Shown here piece by piece: positions 32,956 to 42,434 of a stretch of DNA of 64,000 nt (the first letter of the stretch is position 1; the number at the start of each line of letters is the position of its first letter). Origin of the DNA: Shewanella phaeophyticola (GTDB taxonomy: Bacteria > Pseudomonadota > Gammaproteobacteria > Enterobacterales > Shewanellaceae); assembly GCF_025398315.1 (NCBI RefSeq), contig NZ_JAODOQ010000001.1, positions 4,092,001 through 4,156,000 of the forward strand, in the 5' to 3' direction. Both the position numbers and the translations under genes were made by a program. The notes under the pieces were generated by a model. That model searched no databases. It had not been told where the DNA came from and saw only the letters and a list, made by a program, of their open reading frames with translations.

Positions 32956-33268
32956 ATACCAATCCGCATTAGAATTTGCTCTTTTAGCGAAAATGATCAG
33001 TGAGGTATTCGAGGCAGTCTTTTGAAGACATAGTCGTTCTCGACAACTGCTCCTGCGTTGCTCTATCTCCTGCATCCATGCAGTTGTACGTTAAGAAAGG
33101 CTAACAAAGAAGACCGCTCTGATAAAGTCGCCCTTCGGGACTGTGTCACAACCCCCATTATTGCTTCAAATGACTTTGATGAGACGACTACACCTACAGT
33201 CATTTTCATTGTACTGGTAGCCGAGTGACGCTGCCTAAAATAGATCATATTCTAATAAGGATTGGTAT
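32956..33268. mobile_element. 313-bp MITE-like element
   Basis: Bounded by imperfect inverted ends ATACCAATCCGCATTAGAAT / ATTCTAATAAGGATTGGTAT (18 of 20 positions pair). There is no coding potential. Interior stems include TCATAGT-type arms and the ends of GAAGAC / GTCTTC. This end sequence is a familiar dispersed repeat in marine Gammaproteobacteria. It occupies nearly all of the gap between the lipoprotein gene and cysQ. Confidence 0.75.
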
Positions 33269-33282
33269 GACTAACCGGCACT

Positions 33283-34092
33283 CTAGGTTGTAAGTAAGAT
33301 ATCCCACGGTAAATTGGGGCTACCCACAACGATAAAGTTAGGGTTTTCCAAGCTTTCTCGCTCGTTATACGTTAATGGCTGTAAGTTTATATCAATGAGT
33401 GCACCGCCGGCTTCTTCAATAATAATCTGTGCAGCACCGGTATCCCACTCACCCGTTGAGCCTAAACGCACATAACAATCAGCGCGGCCTTCAGCGACTA
33501 AGCAACTCTTTAAGGCTGCACCGCCCATCACCACTAATTCGCAATGATTAGGTTTATTCAGTAACTTCAAAACGGATTGGGGATCTTGGCGGCGACTTAC
33601 CGCTAAACGTATATTGTCAGTTTCACCGTTTGCTAGCTGTTTGCTGGTGATGCGCAGTTCATTTTTACCATCACGTTTATATGCACCAAGGCCAGCTATA
33701 GCGTAATAACACACTTTTGTCATGGGCACATAAACAATGCCCATAATAGGACGGTTATGCTCAACTAAGGCAATTATCACCGAAAAGTCGCCACTACCGG
33801 CAATAAACTCTCCGGTACCATCTAATGGATCGACAAGCCAGTAACGCTTCCAAGTTTCGCGGACGCTTAAAGGGATATCGGCAGCTTCTTCACTTAAAAT
33901 AGGAATATCGGGTGTTAACGCGGCAAGCTGACTGCAAATAATATCGTTGGCGGCTAAATCTGCTGACGTGACAGGAGTATTGTCAGATTTCACTTCTCGT
34001 TTAAAAGTCCCTTCGAGATAAATCTCACGGATCTTTTTGCCGGCTTCTGTGGCTATATCAATCACTTGCTCAATTACATCTTCTGGCTTCAT
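33283..34092 (-). CDS. cysQ: 3'(2'),5'-bisphosphate nucleotidase CysQ
   Basis: Hydrolyses PAP/PAPS, preventing toxic accumulation during sulfate assimilation. 269 aa, inositol-monophosphatase fold. Metal motifs are LSEEAAD (about 66), DPLDGTGEF (about 88) and WDTGAAQIIIEEAGG (about 212). It is followed on the same strand by nudE upstream, as in E. coli-like cysQ/nudE surroundings. Confidence 0.95.
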   Translation of the reverse strand: MKPEDVIEQVIDIATEAGKKIREIYLEGTFKREVKSDNTPVTSADLAANDIICSQLAALTPDIPILSEEAADIPLSVRETWKRYWLVDPLDGTGEFIAGSGDFSVIIALVEHNRPIMGIVYVPMTKVCYYAIAGLGAYKRDGKNELRITSKQLANGETDNIRLAVSRRQDPQSVLKLLNKPNHCELVVMGGAALKSCLVAEGRADCYVRLGSTGEWDTGAAQIIIEEAGGALIDINLQPLTYNERESLENPNFIVVGSPNLPWDILLTT

Positions 34093-34233
34093 TACTACTC
34101 CAATCGCTGGATTCGCTAAGGATAACCTTATTAAGGGGAACCGTTAGCCCCTTTGTGTCGCGGTTGTTTGCCTAAATTTGTGCGTACATTAATAAAATAT
34201 AGTCAATGATGTCACTGTTCGTGTTTCTTTTGT

Positions 34234-34788
34234 CTACTCAGCTGACGCTAGATATTGTTGAGTCAAGAACAATGCGCTTACGCTACGAGACTCTGAAAAA
34301 TCGGCATTATCGAGCAAGGCTTGGCAATCGGTTAATGGCCATGGAATGACATCGATTGGCTCAGGTTCATCACCCTCTAAACGACTGGGATAAAGTTGCT
34401 CAGCCACGAAGATCTGCATTTTGCTTGAAAAATAGCCTGGGGCAAGTGACAACTCCTTTAACAGTGTCAACTTATGACTACCAAAGCCAATCTCTTCTTG
34501 TAGCTCGCGGTTAGCTGCTTCAATGGCTGTTTCGCCTGGGTCGATTAACCCTTTCGGAAAACCTAACTCGTAATTATCGGTGCCAGCGGCATATTCACTG
34601 GCGAGTAACAGTTTACCTTCGTGGATAGGCACAATCATAACTGCACCTCTGCTACCGCCTTTCATTCTTTCATATTGGCGTTCTACACCATTTGAAAACT
34701 TCAGATGAACCTGCTCAATTTGAAACAATCGGCTTTTGGCAACGATCTCAGTGTGCAGGATTTCCGGCTTTTCATGCCGCTGTGTCAT
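34234..34788 (-). CDS. nudE: ADP compounds hydrolase NudE
   Basis: Nudix hydrolase of ADP-ribose, Ap3A and NADH. The start is ATG 34788 (MTQRHEKPEILHTEIV), 184 aa, close to the E. coli size; an earlier in-frame ATG at 34827 would add 13 residues. Nudix box GX5EX7REUXEEXGU is seen as GLIDPGETAIEAANRELQEE at about residue 92. It is divergent from yrfG. Confidence 0.94.
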   Translation of the reverse strand: MTQRHEKPEILHTEIVAKSRLFQIEQVHLKFSNGVERQYERMKGGSRGAVMIVPIHEGKLLLASEYAAGTDNYELGFPKGLIDPGETAIEAANRELQEEIGFGSHKLTLLKELSLAPGYFSSKMQIFVAEQLYPSRLEGDEPEPIDVIPWPLTDCQALLDNADFSESRSVSALFLTQQYLASAE

Positions 34789-34865
34789 TGCAGCCCCATG
34801 TGACGAATTAATAAAGACAAGATACAATCTTACTATTCTAGGTATATTCTACAACCGGAATTTAC

Positions 34866-35513
34866 ATGTTTCCTTGGCATAAGATAGACACGGTGCTTCT
34901 TGATATGGATGGCACCCTGTTAGATTTGCACTTTGACAACCACTTTTGGCTACAATTAGTACCACAACAATTAAGTTTGCTACGGCAAATTAGTTTAGGC
35001 GATGCTAATAAGCTAGTGACTCAGGCGTATCATAATGTGGTTGGCACATTAGACTGGTATTGCTTAGATTATTGGCAGCAGCATTTAGGCATAGATATTT
35101 TGGCCTTACATTATACCGCAGCCGACAGAATTAAAATCCGCCAAGACAGTATGCCATTTTTACAGGCGCTTGCGAGTGCAAGTAAACGACGTATTTTGTT
35201 CACTAACGCACACCCTCACAGCCTGGCATTAAAGCTCACTCATACTAATTTAGCCGAAGGCTTAGACGAGTTATTGTCGAGCCACGAAAGTGGCTACCCC
35301 AAAGAGCATCCCAATTTTTGGCAATATGCATTCAATAAATTTCAGCTCGACCCGGCAAGGTGTTTGTTTATTGACGACAATGAAGTCATTTTAGCCGCAT
35401 CAAAAAGAGCCGGTGTAGGTTATCAACTAGGCATTAGTAACCCTGACAGCCAAAAGCCACACACGGTATTTACTCAATTTCCGGCGGTGAGTGACTTATT
35501 ACATTCGCTCTAA
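34866..35513 (+). CDS. yrfG: HAD family GMP/IMP nucleotidase
   Basis: 5'-nucleotidase for purine monophosphates. 215 aa. HAD motif I is DMDGTLLDL (about 12), motif II is FTNAH (about 112), Lys is in YPKEHP, and motif III is FIDDNEVI (about 170). It is divergent from nudE, as in E. coli. Confidence 0.93.
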   Translation: MFPWHKIDTVLLDMDGTLLDLHFDNHFWLQLVPQQLSLLRQISLGDANKLVTQAYHNVVGTLDWYCLDYWQQHLGIDILALHYTAADRIKIRQDSMPFLQALASASKRRILFTNAHPHSLALKLTHTNLAEGLDELLSSHESGYPKEHPNFWQYAFNKFQLDPARCLFIDDNEVILAASKRAGVGYQLGISNPDSQKPHTVFTQFPAVSDLLHSL

Positions 35514-35524
35514 ATTGCTCAAAC

Positions 35525-35563
35525 AAAAAAAGCGCGTTGATATTGCTATCAACGCGCTTTTTT
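35525..35563. terminator. bidirectional terminator yrfG / gspN
   Basis: AAAAAAAGCGCGTTGATA, a 4-base loop, then TATCAACGCGCTTTTTT: a symmetrical hairpin with T runs on both strands, between convergent yrfG and the type II secretion operon. Confidence 0.9.
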
Positions 35564-35574
35564 ATGATTTGCCA

Positions 35575-36336
35575 CTATAGTCCAGGTACGATGCCTTGGT
35601 AATTAATGGGATAATAGCCTTGGCTATCTTGGCGTCCCAAAAATTGTAATGACTTACGTAAATCTTGTGGTTGTGCGTCGGTAGGCTTTATTTTGGCACT
35701 GACTTTTACTAAGTTACCTTCACCTAAGATAGCCGTGCCCGTTAACCCTAATGCATTTAACGTTTCATCTGTGGCGAGTTGTAATTGGCCGTCAAGACAA
35801 CTTAACCCTAAGGCAATATTACCTAACGGATATATGCCAAACTGATTTTTAACATCAGTACTATTTAAAAATAATTTACCCTTAAGCTGCTCGCACCAAG
35901 GTTTACCTTGCTCTAACACTTCAACCATCAAACTCACGTCACCGTTTATTTGCGTTTTAAAAGGCAATTTAGCACCAGCTAATAAAAAGCTGTCGGGTAC
36001 ATCAAGACGGATATTTTTACCACTTACACCTGCAAGTGACCAGGTTAGGCTACCTTTACCACTCACCGGCGTTGCGCGATTGCCAATGCTAAAGTCAATG
36101 TTAGCCTTGCCCATAAACAAACCCCAAGGGCTTAATTGCCAGGCAACGTGTTCAACCTGACGCTTATCAACACTGACTAATGCAGCTTTGCCTTGCCATA
36201 AGGTGCCTTCTGTACCACTGAACAATACATTGTTAGGTAACGGTGCAATACTAACTAGCCAGTTAGCTGGCACATAGGCAATCATAAAAATGATATAAAC
36301 CACAATACCAAACAGTATTTTAAAAAATAAACTCAC
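35575..36336 (-). CDS. gspN: type II secretion system protein N
   Basis: Accessory inner-membrane component of the type II secretion system. 253 aa. One N-terminal membrane helix (about 5-27), then a periplasmic beta-rich domain with NVLFSGTEGTLWQGKA. It is the last gene of gspCDEFGHIJKLMN, 9 bases after gspM. Confidence 0.93.
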   Translation of the reverse strand: MSLFFKILFGIVVYIIFMIAYVPANWLVSIAPLPNNVLFSGTEGTLWQGKAALVSVDKRQVEHVAWQLSPWGLFMGKANIDFSIGNRATPVSGKGSLTWSLAGVSGKNIRLDVPDSFLLAGAKLPFKTQINGDVSLMVEVLEQGKPWCEQLKGKLFLNSTDVKNQFGIYPLGNIALGLSCLDGQLQLATDETLNALGLTGTAILGEGNLVKVSAKIKPTDAQPQDLRKSLQFLGRQDSQGYYPINYQGIVPGL

Positions 36337-36345
36337 AAAAAATCC

Positions 36346-36822
36346 TTACTGTGAAAGCTGAATACGTCTGACTTTTACAAAGCCAGTTACATCAGATTCG
36401 GCTAAATCCACGCTGTCTAGCGTTAAGCCTTTTTGCTCAACCAGTTCGTGCAAGTAACCCAATAATACATCAAATGGAATATCATCCATCCATATTTGAA
36501 TTTTGTCACCTTGTGGTTGCATACGGGTGATTTCTAACTGGTATTGGCCTGCGGTTTGGTTGACGATAGAACTTAAACTGCCACGTGAACTGGCTTTAGC
36601 ACCCGCCTGTTTTAAGCCGGCTAACTTGTTCGCCGTTTGTTTGACATAATTTAACGTTTGTTGGGCAGCCTTGTGACTGCGTTCAGCGTCAATTTGTGCA
36701 TTCGAAATTGGTGTCCATATGCCCCAATATACAAAGCCGACAACCAAAATAGCAGCACAAAATCCAACAAGTTGTTGTTCTCGTGTCGCTAAACCTTGCC
36801 ACCAAATACGTAAATTTCCCAT
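36346..36822 (-). CDS. gspM: type II secretion system protein M
   Basis: Bitopic inner-membrane platform protein that binds GspL. 158 aa. Short cytoplasmic N-terminus, helix at about 17-37, coiled-coil then periplasmic ferredoxin-like domain. Adjacent to gspL with a 1-base gap. Confidence 0.93.
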   Translation of the reverse strand: MGNLRIWWQGLATREQQLVGFCAAILVVGFVYWGIWTPISNAQIDAERSHKAAQQTLNYVKQTANKLAGLKQAGAKASSRGSLSSIVNQTAGQYQLEITRMQPQGDKIQIWMDDIPFDVLLGYLHELVEQKGLTLDSVDLAESDVTGFVKVRRIQLSQ

Positions 36823-36823
36823 A

Positions 36824-38032
36824 CTATTTGGTCCTCAAGGTTAAGGTGCTAGTGACGTTTTCATCAGTGCTATTCATCGCCCCACCTTCTAACTGAAAAT
36901 CTTTGGCAACAATTTCTTTAAACTGGTCCACCTGAGCATAATTTTGCGCGGTAATTTGCATACGCAATTCTTCACGGTTACCTTCAAATCGTAAACTGTT
37001 AGGTTTTAAATCCGGTACTTTATTAAATGCGGGCTTAAGTCCGTCGAGCATTTCAAAAAATGCTGCGCCACCACCTTGCCCCTGCATACGGCGTAATTCA
37101 CTGTCCATTTGCGAGCGAACATTAACAATACGGTTTACGCCTGGCACGGCTTGTTTAAAAATCACTTCACTTTGTGCCCGTAATGCATCTGTGTCATTAT
37201 TGAGTTGATGAATCGCTAACCCTTTATTGATGAGTGCAAGCACAATTGCCACTACCACGATAATGGCGGTATTCTTCCACACCATTAGGTGCTTACTGTA
37301 TTCACGCTTAGGCTTATAAATACCGCTTAATAGGTTAATTGGCGCATTTAAAATACCTTTAGCCAAGACCATCATAGGCAAATCGAGGGGTTTATTATCA
37401 ACTTCCACCCCTTCGATTGCGATATCGTCGCTGTAGCTGGCAACATTAATCGTTTGATTATCGTTTAATGCCGTTGCGTTATTGACCAGTTGCGGTAATG
37501 CAAATGCCGACCAAGCTTTAGGTAAACTAATACCACTGCCTTCAGATGTTCTAATTAAGTATTCGTTACCTAAACTCATTGCAGCCCAGCGGCATTGCTC
37601 TAATGGTAATGCTAAACAGTCAGGAACAATGCGTTTTACTTTTAAGCCGGCTTCATGCAACCAGGCAAGCCAAGCTTGCATTTGCTCATGGGCAACGGCA
37701 GCAACATTGAGTTGTTCACCTTCACGTGAGCCAACAACAAAGTGCATGTTATCGACATCGGTTGCGAGGGTTTCTTCGAGCATATAAGGCAACGCCTTTA
37801 ATGCTTGGCGCTGACCTTTTTCAGGTAGAGCAATTTGGGTCAATGTCATGCTGGCAGCGGGCACCAATACATCAACAGGGCGATTACCTGCACGCTCAGC
37901 AAGCGTGCTGAGGCTTGCAGCATCAGTTAACTCGCCCGAGGCGATAATTTCTTGTTCTTGCTCGGACCATACTAGCCATGAACATGGGTGTTCTGATGTT
38001 TTTCCTAATCGGATAAATAGCCGTTCAGACAC
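36824..38032 (-). CDS. gspL: type II secretion system protein L
   Basis: Links the cytoplasmic ATPase GspE to the inner-membrane platform. 402 aa. The cytoplasmic actin-like domain (1-245, MSERLFIRLGKT...), membrane helix (about 252-270) and periplasmic domain follow the family layout. Confidence 0.95.
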   Translation of the reverse strand: MSERLFIRLGKTSEHPCSWLVWSEQEQEIIASGELTDAASLSTLAERAGNRPVDVLVPAASMTLTQIALPEKGQRQALKALPYMLEETLATDVDNMHFVVGSREGEQLNVAAVAHEQMQAWLAWLHEAGLKVKRIVPDCLALPLEQCRWAAMSLGNEYLIRTSEGSGISLPKAWSAFALPQLVNNATALNDNQTINVASYSDDIAIEGVEVDNKPLDLPMMVLAKGILNAPINLLSGIYKPKREYSKHLMVWKNTAIIVVVAIVLALINKGLAIHQLNNDTDALRAQSEVIFKQAVPGVNRIVNVRSQMDSELRRMQGQGGGAAFFEMLDGLKPAFNKVPDLKPNSLRFEGNREELRMQITAQNYAQVDQFKEIVAKDFQLEGGAMNSTDENVTSTLTLRTK

Positions 38033-38083
38033 TGTTATTCTCCACCACTCTCAATACGTCTTTTACACGCAATGAACTTGTTA

Positions 38084-39070
38084 TTATTGTTGACCACCGT
38101 ATTGACGGGTGAGCACTTCTAAGTTGTTACCATTGCGCTTAAGCACGCTGTCCATTCGAAATATTGCGTTGTCTACTTTGGCACCAGCATGTAATAAAAA
38201 ATATTCGCTGTCGACCACAAAACTGGACTTAAGATCGTCTTCAGCTTCAATACTGCTGAGCGACGAGCTTTCCCAAAATTCTTCAATCGTACCGTAACCA
38301 TCTGCGGGACGTTCATTAATGATGCTTTCTGCTTCGCTTATCGATACTTGGTTTTCTAACATGCCAACAAGTAATGCGGCTTGCTCTACTTTAACTGTGT
38401 TGACATTCAATATCTGTCGGCTGTCGCCCGGTATTGCACATACGTAATCTAATATATTTATATATACATTTTGATTAAAGCCCAATACTGCTCTTAATTC
38501 ACTGCGATGTTGCATCAAAGTATTTGCCGCACGATATGGCACATTACGTGATTCATATTCAGCATCTTCTGCGCCATATGTACTCGAGACAGAATCGGTA
38601 TCGATATAGTCTTTTAATGTTTGTGTTAATTGTTCAGCGCCAAACTCATCAATACCCAAGCTAATCAACATAGCCTGAAATTGCCTTGCAGCCAATGTCA
38701 TTTTAGGCTGGTTATTTTCAGTTTCAGTTGAGGGCTCACCCACAGCATTAACATTAAAGCAAGCACGCATGTCGTTTATTTCACCAACAATTTCACCATA
38801 TTCGGCAGGAAAAACAACATTAGCCAGCGCCCAATATTGTTGTAAATGCACAGTGCCTTCGGCGTCTTCAAAATCTTGTTTAAGCACTTTGATTGCAAGT
38901 TCTTCAGCCGACATGGCATACCAGTATGCCTGATCATACTGCGCCATATTCAATGTGCGCCGCATTGACAGTTGGTTACGACTGGTAATATTTGTCGCAA
39001 TAACCACGACCATAGCCACAATCAGCATGACCACAATGAGGGCTACTCCGCGCTGCTTTTGCCCACCCAT
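38084..39070 (-). CDS. gspK: type II secretion minor pseudopilin K
   Basis: Large minor pseudopilin that caps the pseudopilus with GspI and GspJ. 328 aa. Prepilin-like N-terminus QRGVALIVVMLIVAMVVV lacks the Glu5 of other pilins, as is usual in GspK. It shares one base with the gspJ stop. Confidence 0.95.
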   Translation of the reverse strand: MGGQKQRGVALIVVMLIVAMVVVIATNITSRNQLSMRRTLNMAQYDQAYWYAMSAEELAIKVLKQDFEDAEGTVHLQQYWALANVVFPAEYGEIVGEINDMRACFNVNAVGEPSTETENNQPKMTLAARQFQAMLISLGIDEFGAEQLTQTLKDYIDTDSVSSTYGAEDAEYESRNVPYRAANTLMQHRSELRAVLGFNQNVYINILDYVCAIPGDSRQILNVNTVKVEQAALLVGMLENQVSISEAESIINERPADGYGTIEEFWESSSLSSIEAEDDLKSSFVVDSEYFLLHAGAKVDNAIFRMDSVLKRNGNNLEVLTRQYGGQQ

Positions 39071-39756
39071 TAGGTTGACTCCTCATCATCTGAGTCATCT
39101 GAGTCATCTGAATCTTCTTTTGAATCATCGTCGGATGTTTCTGCAGGCGCACCTTTAGGCAATAAAAAGCGCCGCTGGATTTTACCTAAACCTTCAATCT
39201 CTATTTCCATGGCAATACCTTTAGGCATAACGGTGCCATCAACTTTGGTTTGCCAACTGTCATCAATATAAAACGAATACTCAACCGATAACACATGGTC
39301 AATCACTAAACTTTTTAACGGCTCCGCACCAACAACAGGTTCAGGGTATGGGTAATACCAACGCTCTAACCGTCCGGCTTGCACCACATAAGCAACTGAC
39401 TGCACACTGCCTCTTGGTAGCATGCCATCAGGGTTTAACCAGCCAAGTCGATAGAACATTAATGCTTGGGTATCTGAGTCAAGAATATTATCGCCCGCTT
39501 GAAAAAACTGACTGCCACGGTCGCCTTCAAATGATCTTGCCGTGCGTGCCACCATTTGGCCTAAATCTCTTTCTAATGCACCAAAGCCTTGTTGTAATGC
39601 TTTAAGCCGAACAGAAAACTCTTTGGTGACTTCATCGTTTTTCATTACTGTCGACAATACCGAGTTAGCCGCGAGGCTCAACATGGCAAAAATCGCGATC
39701 GCGATGAGCATTTCAAGTAAGGTAAAGCCTTTGTAATTAGTCGTTGTTGTGCACAT
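39070..39756 (-). CDS. gspJ: type II secretion minor pseudopilin J
   Basis: 228 aa. Prepilin cleavage site and helix KGFTLLEMLIAIAIFAMLSL. The C-terminus is an unusually acidic Ser/Asp tail (about 205-228). It overlaps the gspI stop by about 20 bases. Confidence 0.95.
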   Translation of the reverse strand: MCTTTTNYKGFTLLEMLIAIAIFAMLSLAANSVLSTVMKNDEVTKEFSVRLKALQQGFGALERDLGQMVARTARSFEGDRGSQFFQAGDNILDSDTQALMFYRLGWLNPDGMLPRGSVQSVAYVVQAGRLERWYYPYPEPVVGAEPLKSLVIDHVLSVEYSFYIDDSWQTKVDGTVMPKGIAMEIEIEGLGKIQRRFLLPKGAPAETSDDDSKEDSDDSDDSDDEEST

Positions 39757-40141
39757 AACTGCTTACCTGAGCGACAATACGTTGATAGCGGTTATCGTCA
39801 CTGACACTCACTTTGATCATTCTAAATTTTTCATCGGTAGTTTTAACCACTTCTTGGCGCCAAAACCATTCACGACCAGCAAGTTCGACCTCGCCTTCTT
39901 TTTTACCAATGTCGGGAAATGCATCCGTTAATCGCACTTCAACCATTTGATTACTGGCAACCCATTGCGCCAAGGTGCGCTCTTCTAAAATGGGCATGTT
40001 GGCCATTTGTTCACTTAAACTTTTGGTCACTGATACGGCCGCAATTGAAAACACCGCTAAGGCAACTATCACCTCGAGCAAGGTCATGCCCCGACATTTT
40101 GTTACAGATCCTTTTAGGTGACGTGAAATCGATTTACTCAT
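39737..40141 (-). CDS. gspI: type II secretion minor pseudopilin I
   Basis: 134 aa from ATG 40141 (MSKSISRHLKG); a GTG two codons earlier is possible. Prepilin motif RGMTLLEVIVALAVFSIAAV. Start overlaps the gspH stop (ATGAGTAA). Confidence 0.94.
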   Translation of the reverse strand: MSKSISRHLKGSVTKCRGMTLLEVIVALAVFSIAAVSVTKSLSEQMANMPILEERTLAQWVASNQMVEVRLTDAFPDIGKKEGEVELAGREWFWRQEVVKTTDEKFRMIKVSVSDDNRYQRIVAQVSSYVHNND

Positions 40142-40704
40142 CGACACGCCCTAATGTCAGCCGCCCTAATGCGTCGCCAACGATCAATACATTAACCCGC
40201 TTAAGTTCGTCAGTAACAGTGGAAAAATTAAGTTCAAACGGCGTCATTTCGCCACTAGGAAAAAGCAAAATTTGTGGTTCGGGATGCTTTTTTTATCTTC
40301 TTCGCTCTCTTCATCAATAAATGGCTCATCAAACCAAGACTCGTCTTGCTCATCTTCTTGCGATAATGGCATGCCATCTATCACAACTTCAAGTAAGGTC
40401 CCGGGTTCATTTTTTGCGTCGCCAGTAAACGGTCTTGTTCGACAGGCATCCATTTACCTTCTCGATAAAACACAAATTGATATTGGTCTTCGTCAATCAC
40501 AATACCGATAAACTGACCACTGAGCACACTTTCATCCAGCACCATTTCGGTCGCCGACATAAATCGCTGCGCTTGCTTGTTAAGTGCTTGCTCTGGTCCT
40601 GCCGCACTCATAGAAATAGTGACAGCCGATGCCACTAATCCCATTAACAATGCGACGAGTAATACCTCTAGTAAGGTGAATCCAGCATGACGACGATAAA
40701 GCAT
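40134..40704 (-). CDS. gspH: type II secretion minor pseudopilin H, frame broken twice
   Basis: Pseudopilin at the tip complex. It starts at ATG 40704 (MLYRRHAGFTLLEVLL) and ends LGRLTLGRVDE at TAA 40134-40136. Two breaks occur. At 40394-40404 a base is missing at GGACC (NPGP then a frame change). At 40288-40294 a run of seven T on the plus strand should be eight. Adding both gives 191 codons (190 aa) and an unbroken EVVIDGMPLSQEDEQDESWF...PEPQILLFPSGEMTPFEL. One lesion is of the window's GGNCC type and the other is a homopolymer contraction. Probably a functional gene. Confidence 0.88.
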
Positions 40705-40705
40705 A

Positions 40706-41140
40706 TTATTGGAAGTCTTGTAAGTTCCAGCTGCCAATATCATCTTCAGAGCCTGCTTGTCCGTCTGGACCTGCACTGAAAATGTCTATTTTTCCGTTCT
40801 CACCAGGGCTTAATAGGTAATAGTCATTGCGCCATGGATCCTGAGGTAAGCGCTTAACATAACCACCGTCCCGGAAATTACGTGGCTCTGGCGACGAGTT
40901 AGGCTTAGTCACTAAGGCGTCAAGCCCTTGCTCTGTTGTTGGATAAATACTGTTGTCTAACTTATACATGTCTAAGGCATTTTCGAGCGCAACAATGTCT
41001 GAAACGGCCTTTTGTTGGTCTGCTTTGTCTTTGTTACCCATCAAGTTAGGCACAACCATTGACGCCAAAATACCAAGAATAACAATCACCACCATAACTT
41101 CGAGCAAGGTGAAACCGCGTTGTTTGTTGTGTTGTTGCAT
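40706..41140 (-). CDS. gspG: type II secretion major pseudopilin G
   Basis: 144 aa major pseudopilus subunit. QRGFTLLEVMVVIVILGIL is the prepilin site and hydrophobic helix. DPWRNDYYLLSPGENGKIDIFSAG with calcium-binding Asp residues marks GspG. Confidence 0.97.
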   Translation of the reverse strand: MQQHNKQRGFTLLEVMVVIVILGILASMVVPNLMGNKDKADQQKAVSDIVALENALDMYKLDNSIYPTTEQGLDALVTKPNSSPEPRNFRDGGYVKRLPQDPWRNDYYLLSPGENGKIDIFSAGPDGQAGSEDDIGSWNLQDFQ

Positions 41141-41198
41141 TAAAGACTTCCTTCTAAAAATGACTCAAATCTTGAACTTATCGGCTTTGCTTTATGGC

Positions 41199-42431
41199 TT
41201 AGCCACTGATTAAATTATTTAACTCTAAAATAGGCTGTAAGATTGCCATCACAATAAATAATACAACCGAAGCCATACTGACTACCAGCATAGGTTCAAA
41301 CACCCCAAGAGCAATATTAACGTTAGACTCAAACTCGCGGTCTTGGTTGTCTGCCGCACGTTCAAGCATACTTTCTAACTGACCGCTTTTTTCACCAGAG
41401 GCTATCATGTACAACATCATTGCGGGGAATAACTTAGTATTAGTCAACGCCGCACCCAAACTGGTTCCCTCACGCACCCGTGCAGTGGCATCATCAACTG
41501 CAGCACGCACTTTGACATTTTGTAATACTTCACTGGCAATACGCATACCATCTAGCAGGGGCACTGAACTTGCCGATAAAATACTTAATGTACGAGCAAA
41601 ACGGGCGGTATTGAGGCCTTTACTCACTTTGCCGATAACGGGCATATTGAGTAACATTGTGTCATATTTCATCCGCATGATTGGATTGCTCAGCATGCGC
41701 TGAAACAAAATCAAGCCACCAAAGATAATCAAGACAACCAATAACCCCCAGTGCTGAACAAAGTCAGACGCTAGGATTAAAAATTGGGTGGTACCAGGAA
41801 GCTCTTGGCCCATATGTTCAAACTGACCCACAACTTTAGGCACTACTGCAGCAAGTAATACAGCGATAACGCCGATAGCAACCACGGTGAGTACGATAGG
41901 ATAAATCATGGCTTGGGTGAGCTTAGATTTAAGCTGTTGTCGACGTTCGGTATAGTCTGCAAGACGATTAAGCACCACCTCTAAATGGCTCGACTTTTCA
42001 CCAGATGCGACCATTGCACGGTATAAATCATCAAAAACATGAGGAAATTCAGCCATAGAGTCGGCTAGGCTGTACCCTTCTACAACACGCGAACGTACAG
42101 CCATAATCATATTACCTAAACGGGCTTTTTCTGACTGTTGGCCAACCGCTTTTAATGCCTCTTCAATCGGTAAGCCTGCGGCAACCAACGTGGCAATTTG
42201 ACGGGTAATTAACGCCAACTCTGCAACCGAAATCCGTTTTTTGAACACATTGCTAAAGCTAAAGCCGCCGCGTTGTGTGCGGGCTTCTTTTTCATTAACG
42301 GGGTGTAATTCAAGGGGCATTAAGCGTTGCTCACGCAGCTGACTACGAGCATGACGTGCAGTGTCGGCTTCTATCACACCTTTTACTTGTTTGCCTTTAT
42401 TATCAAGGGCTTTGTATTCAAACGCTGCCAT
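41199..42431 (-). CDS. gspF: type II secretion inner-membrane platform protein F
   Basis: 410 aa polytopic core of the assembly platform. Two GspF repeats (about 70-190 and 270-395), each with conserved Gly-rich VASGEKSSHLE / IASGEKSGQLE, and three membrane helices. An intact GGGCC lies in the coding strand at HMGQE. Confidence 0.96.
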   Translation of the reverse strand: MAAFEYKALDNKGKQVKGVIEADTARHARSQLREQRLMPLELHPVNEKEARTQRGGFSFSNVFKKRISVAELALITRQIATLVAAGLPIEEALKAVGQQSEKARLGNMIMAVRSRVVEGYSLADSMAEFPHVFDDLYRAMVASGEKSSHLEVVLNRLADYTERRQQLKSKLTQAMIYPIVLTVVAIGVIAVLLAAVVPKVVGQFEHMGQELPGTTQFLILASDFVQHWGLLVVLIIFGGLILFQRMLSNPIMRMKYDTMLLNMPVIGKVSKGLNTARFARTLSILSASSVPLLDGMRIASEVLQNVKVRAAVDDATARVREGTSLGAALTNTKLFPAMMLYMIASGEKSGQLESMLERAADNQDREFESNVNIALGVFEPMLVVSMASVVLFIVMAILQPILELNNLISG

Positions 42432-42434
42432 TGA

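Noticed and set aside
24421..33268. CRISPR-like or genomic-island repeats
   Set aside because: The repeats are two MITE types with inverted ends; there are no regular direct repeats with spacers, integrase, tRNA att site or base-composition jump.
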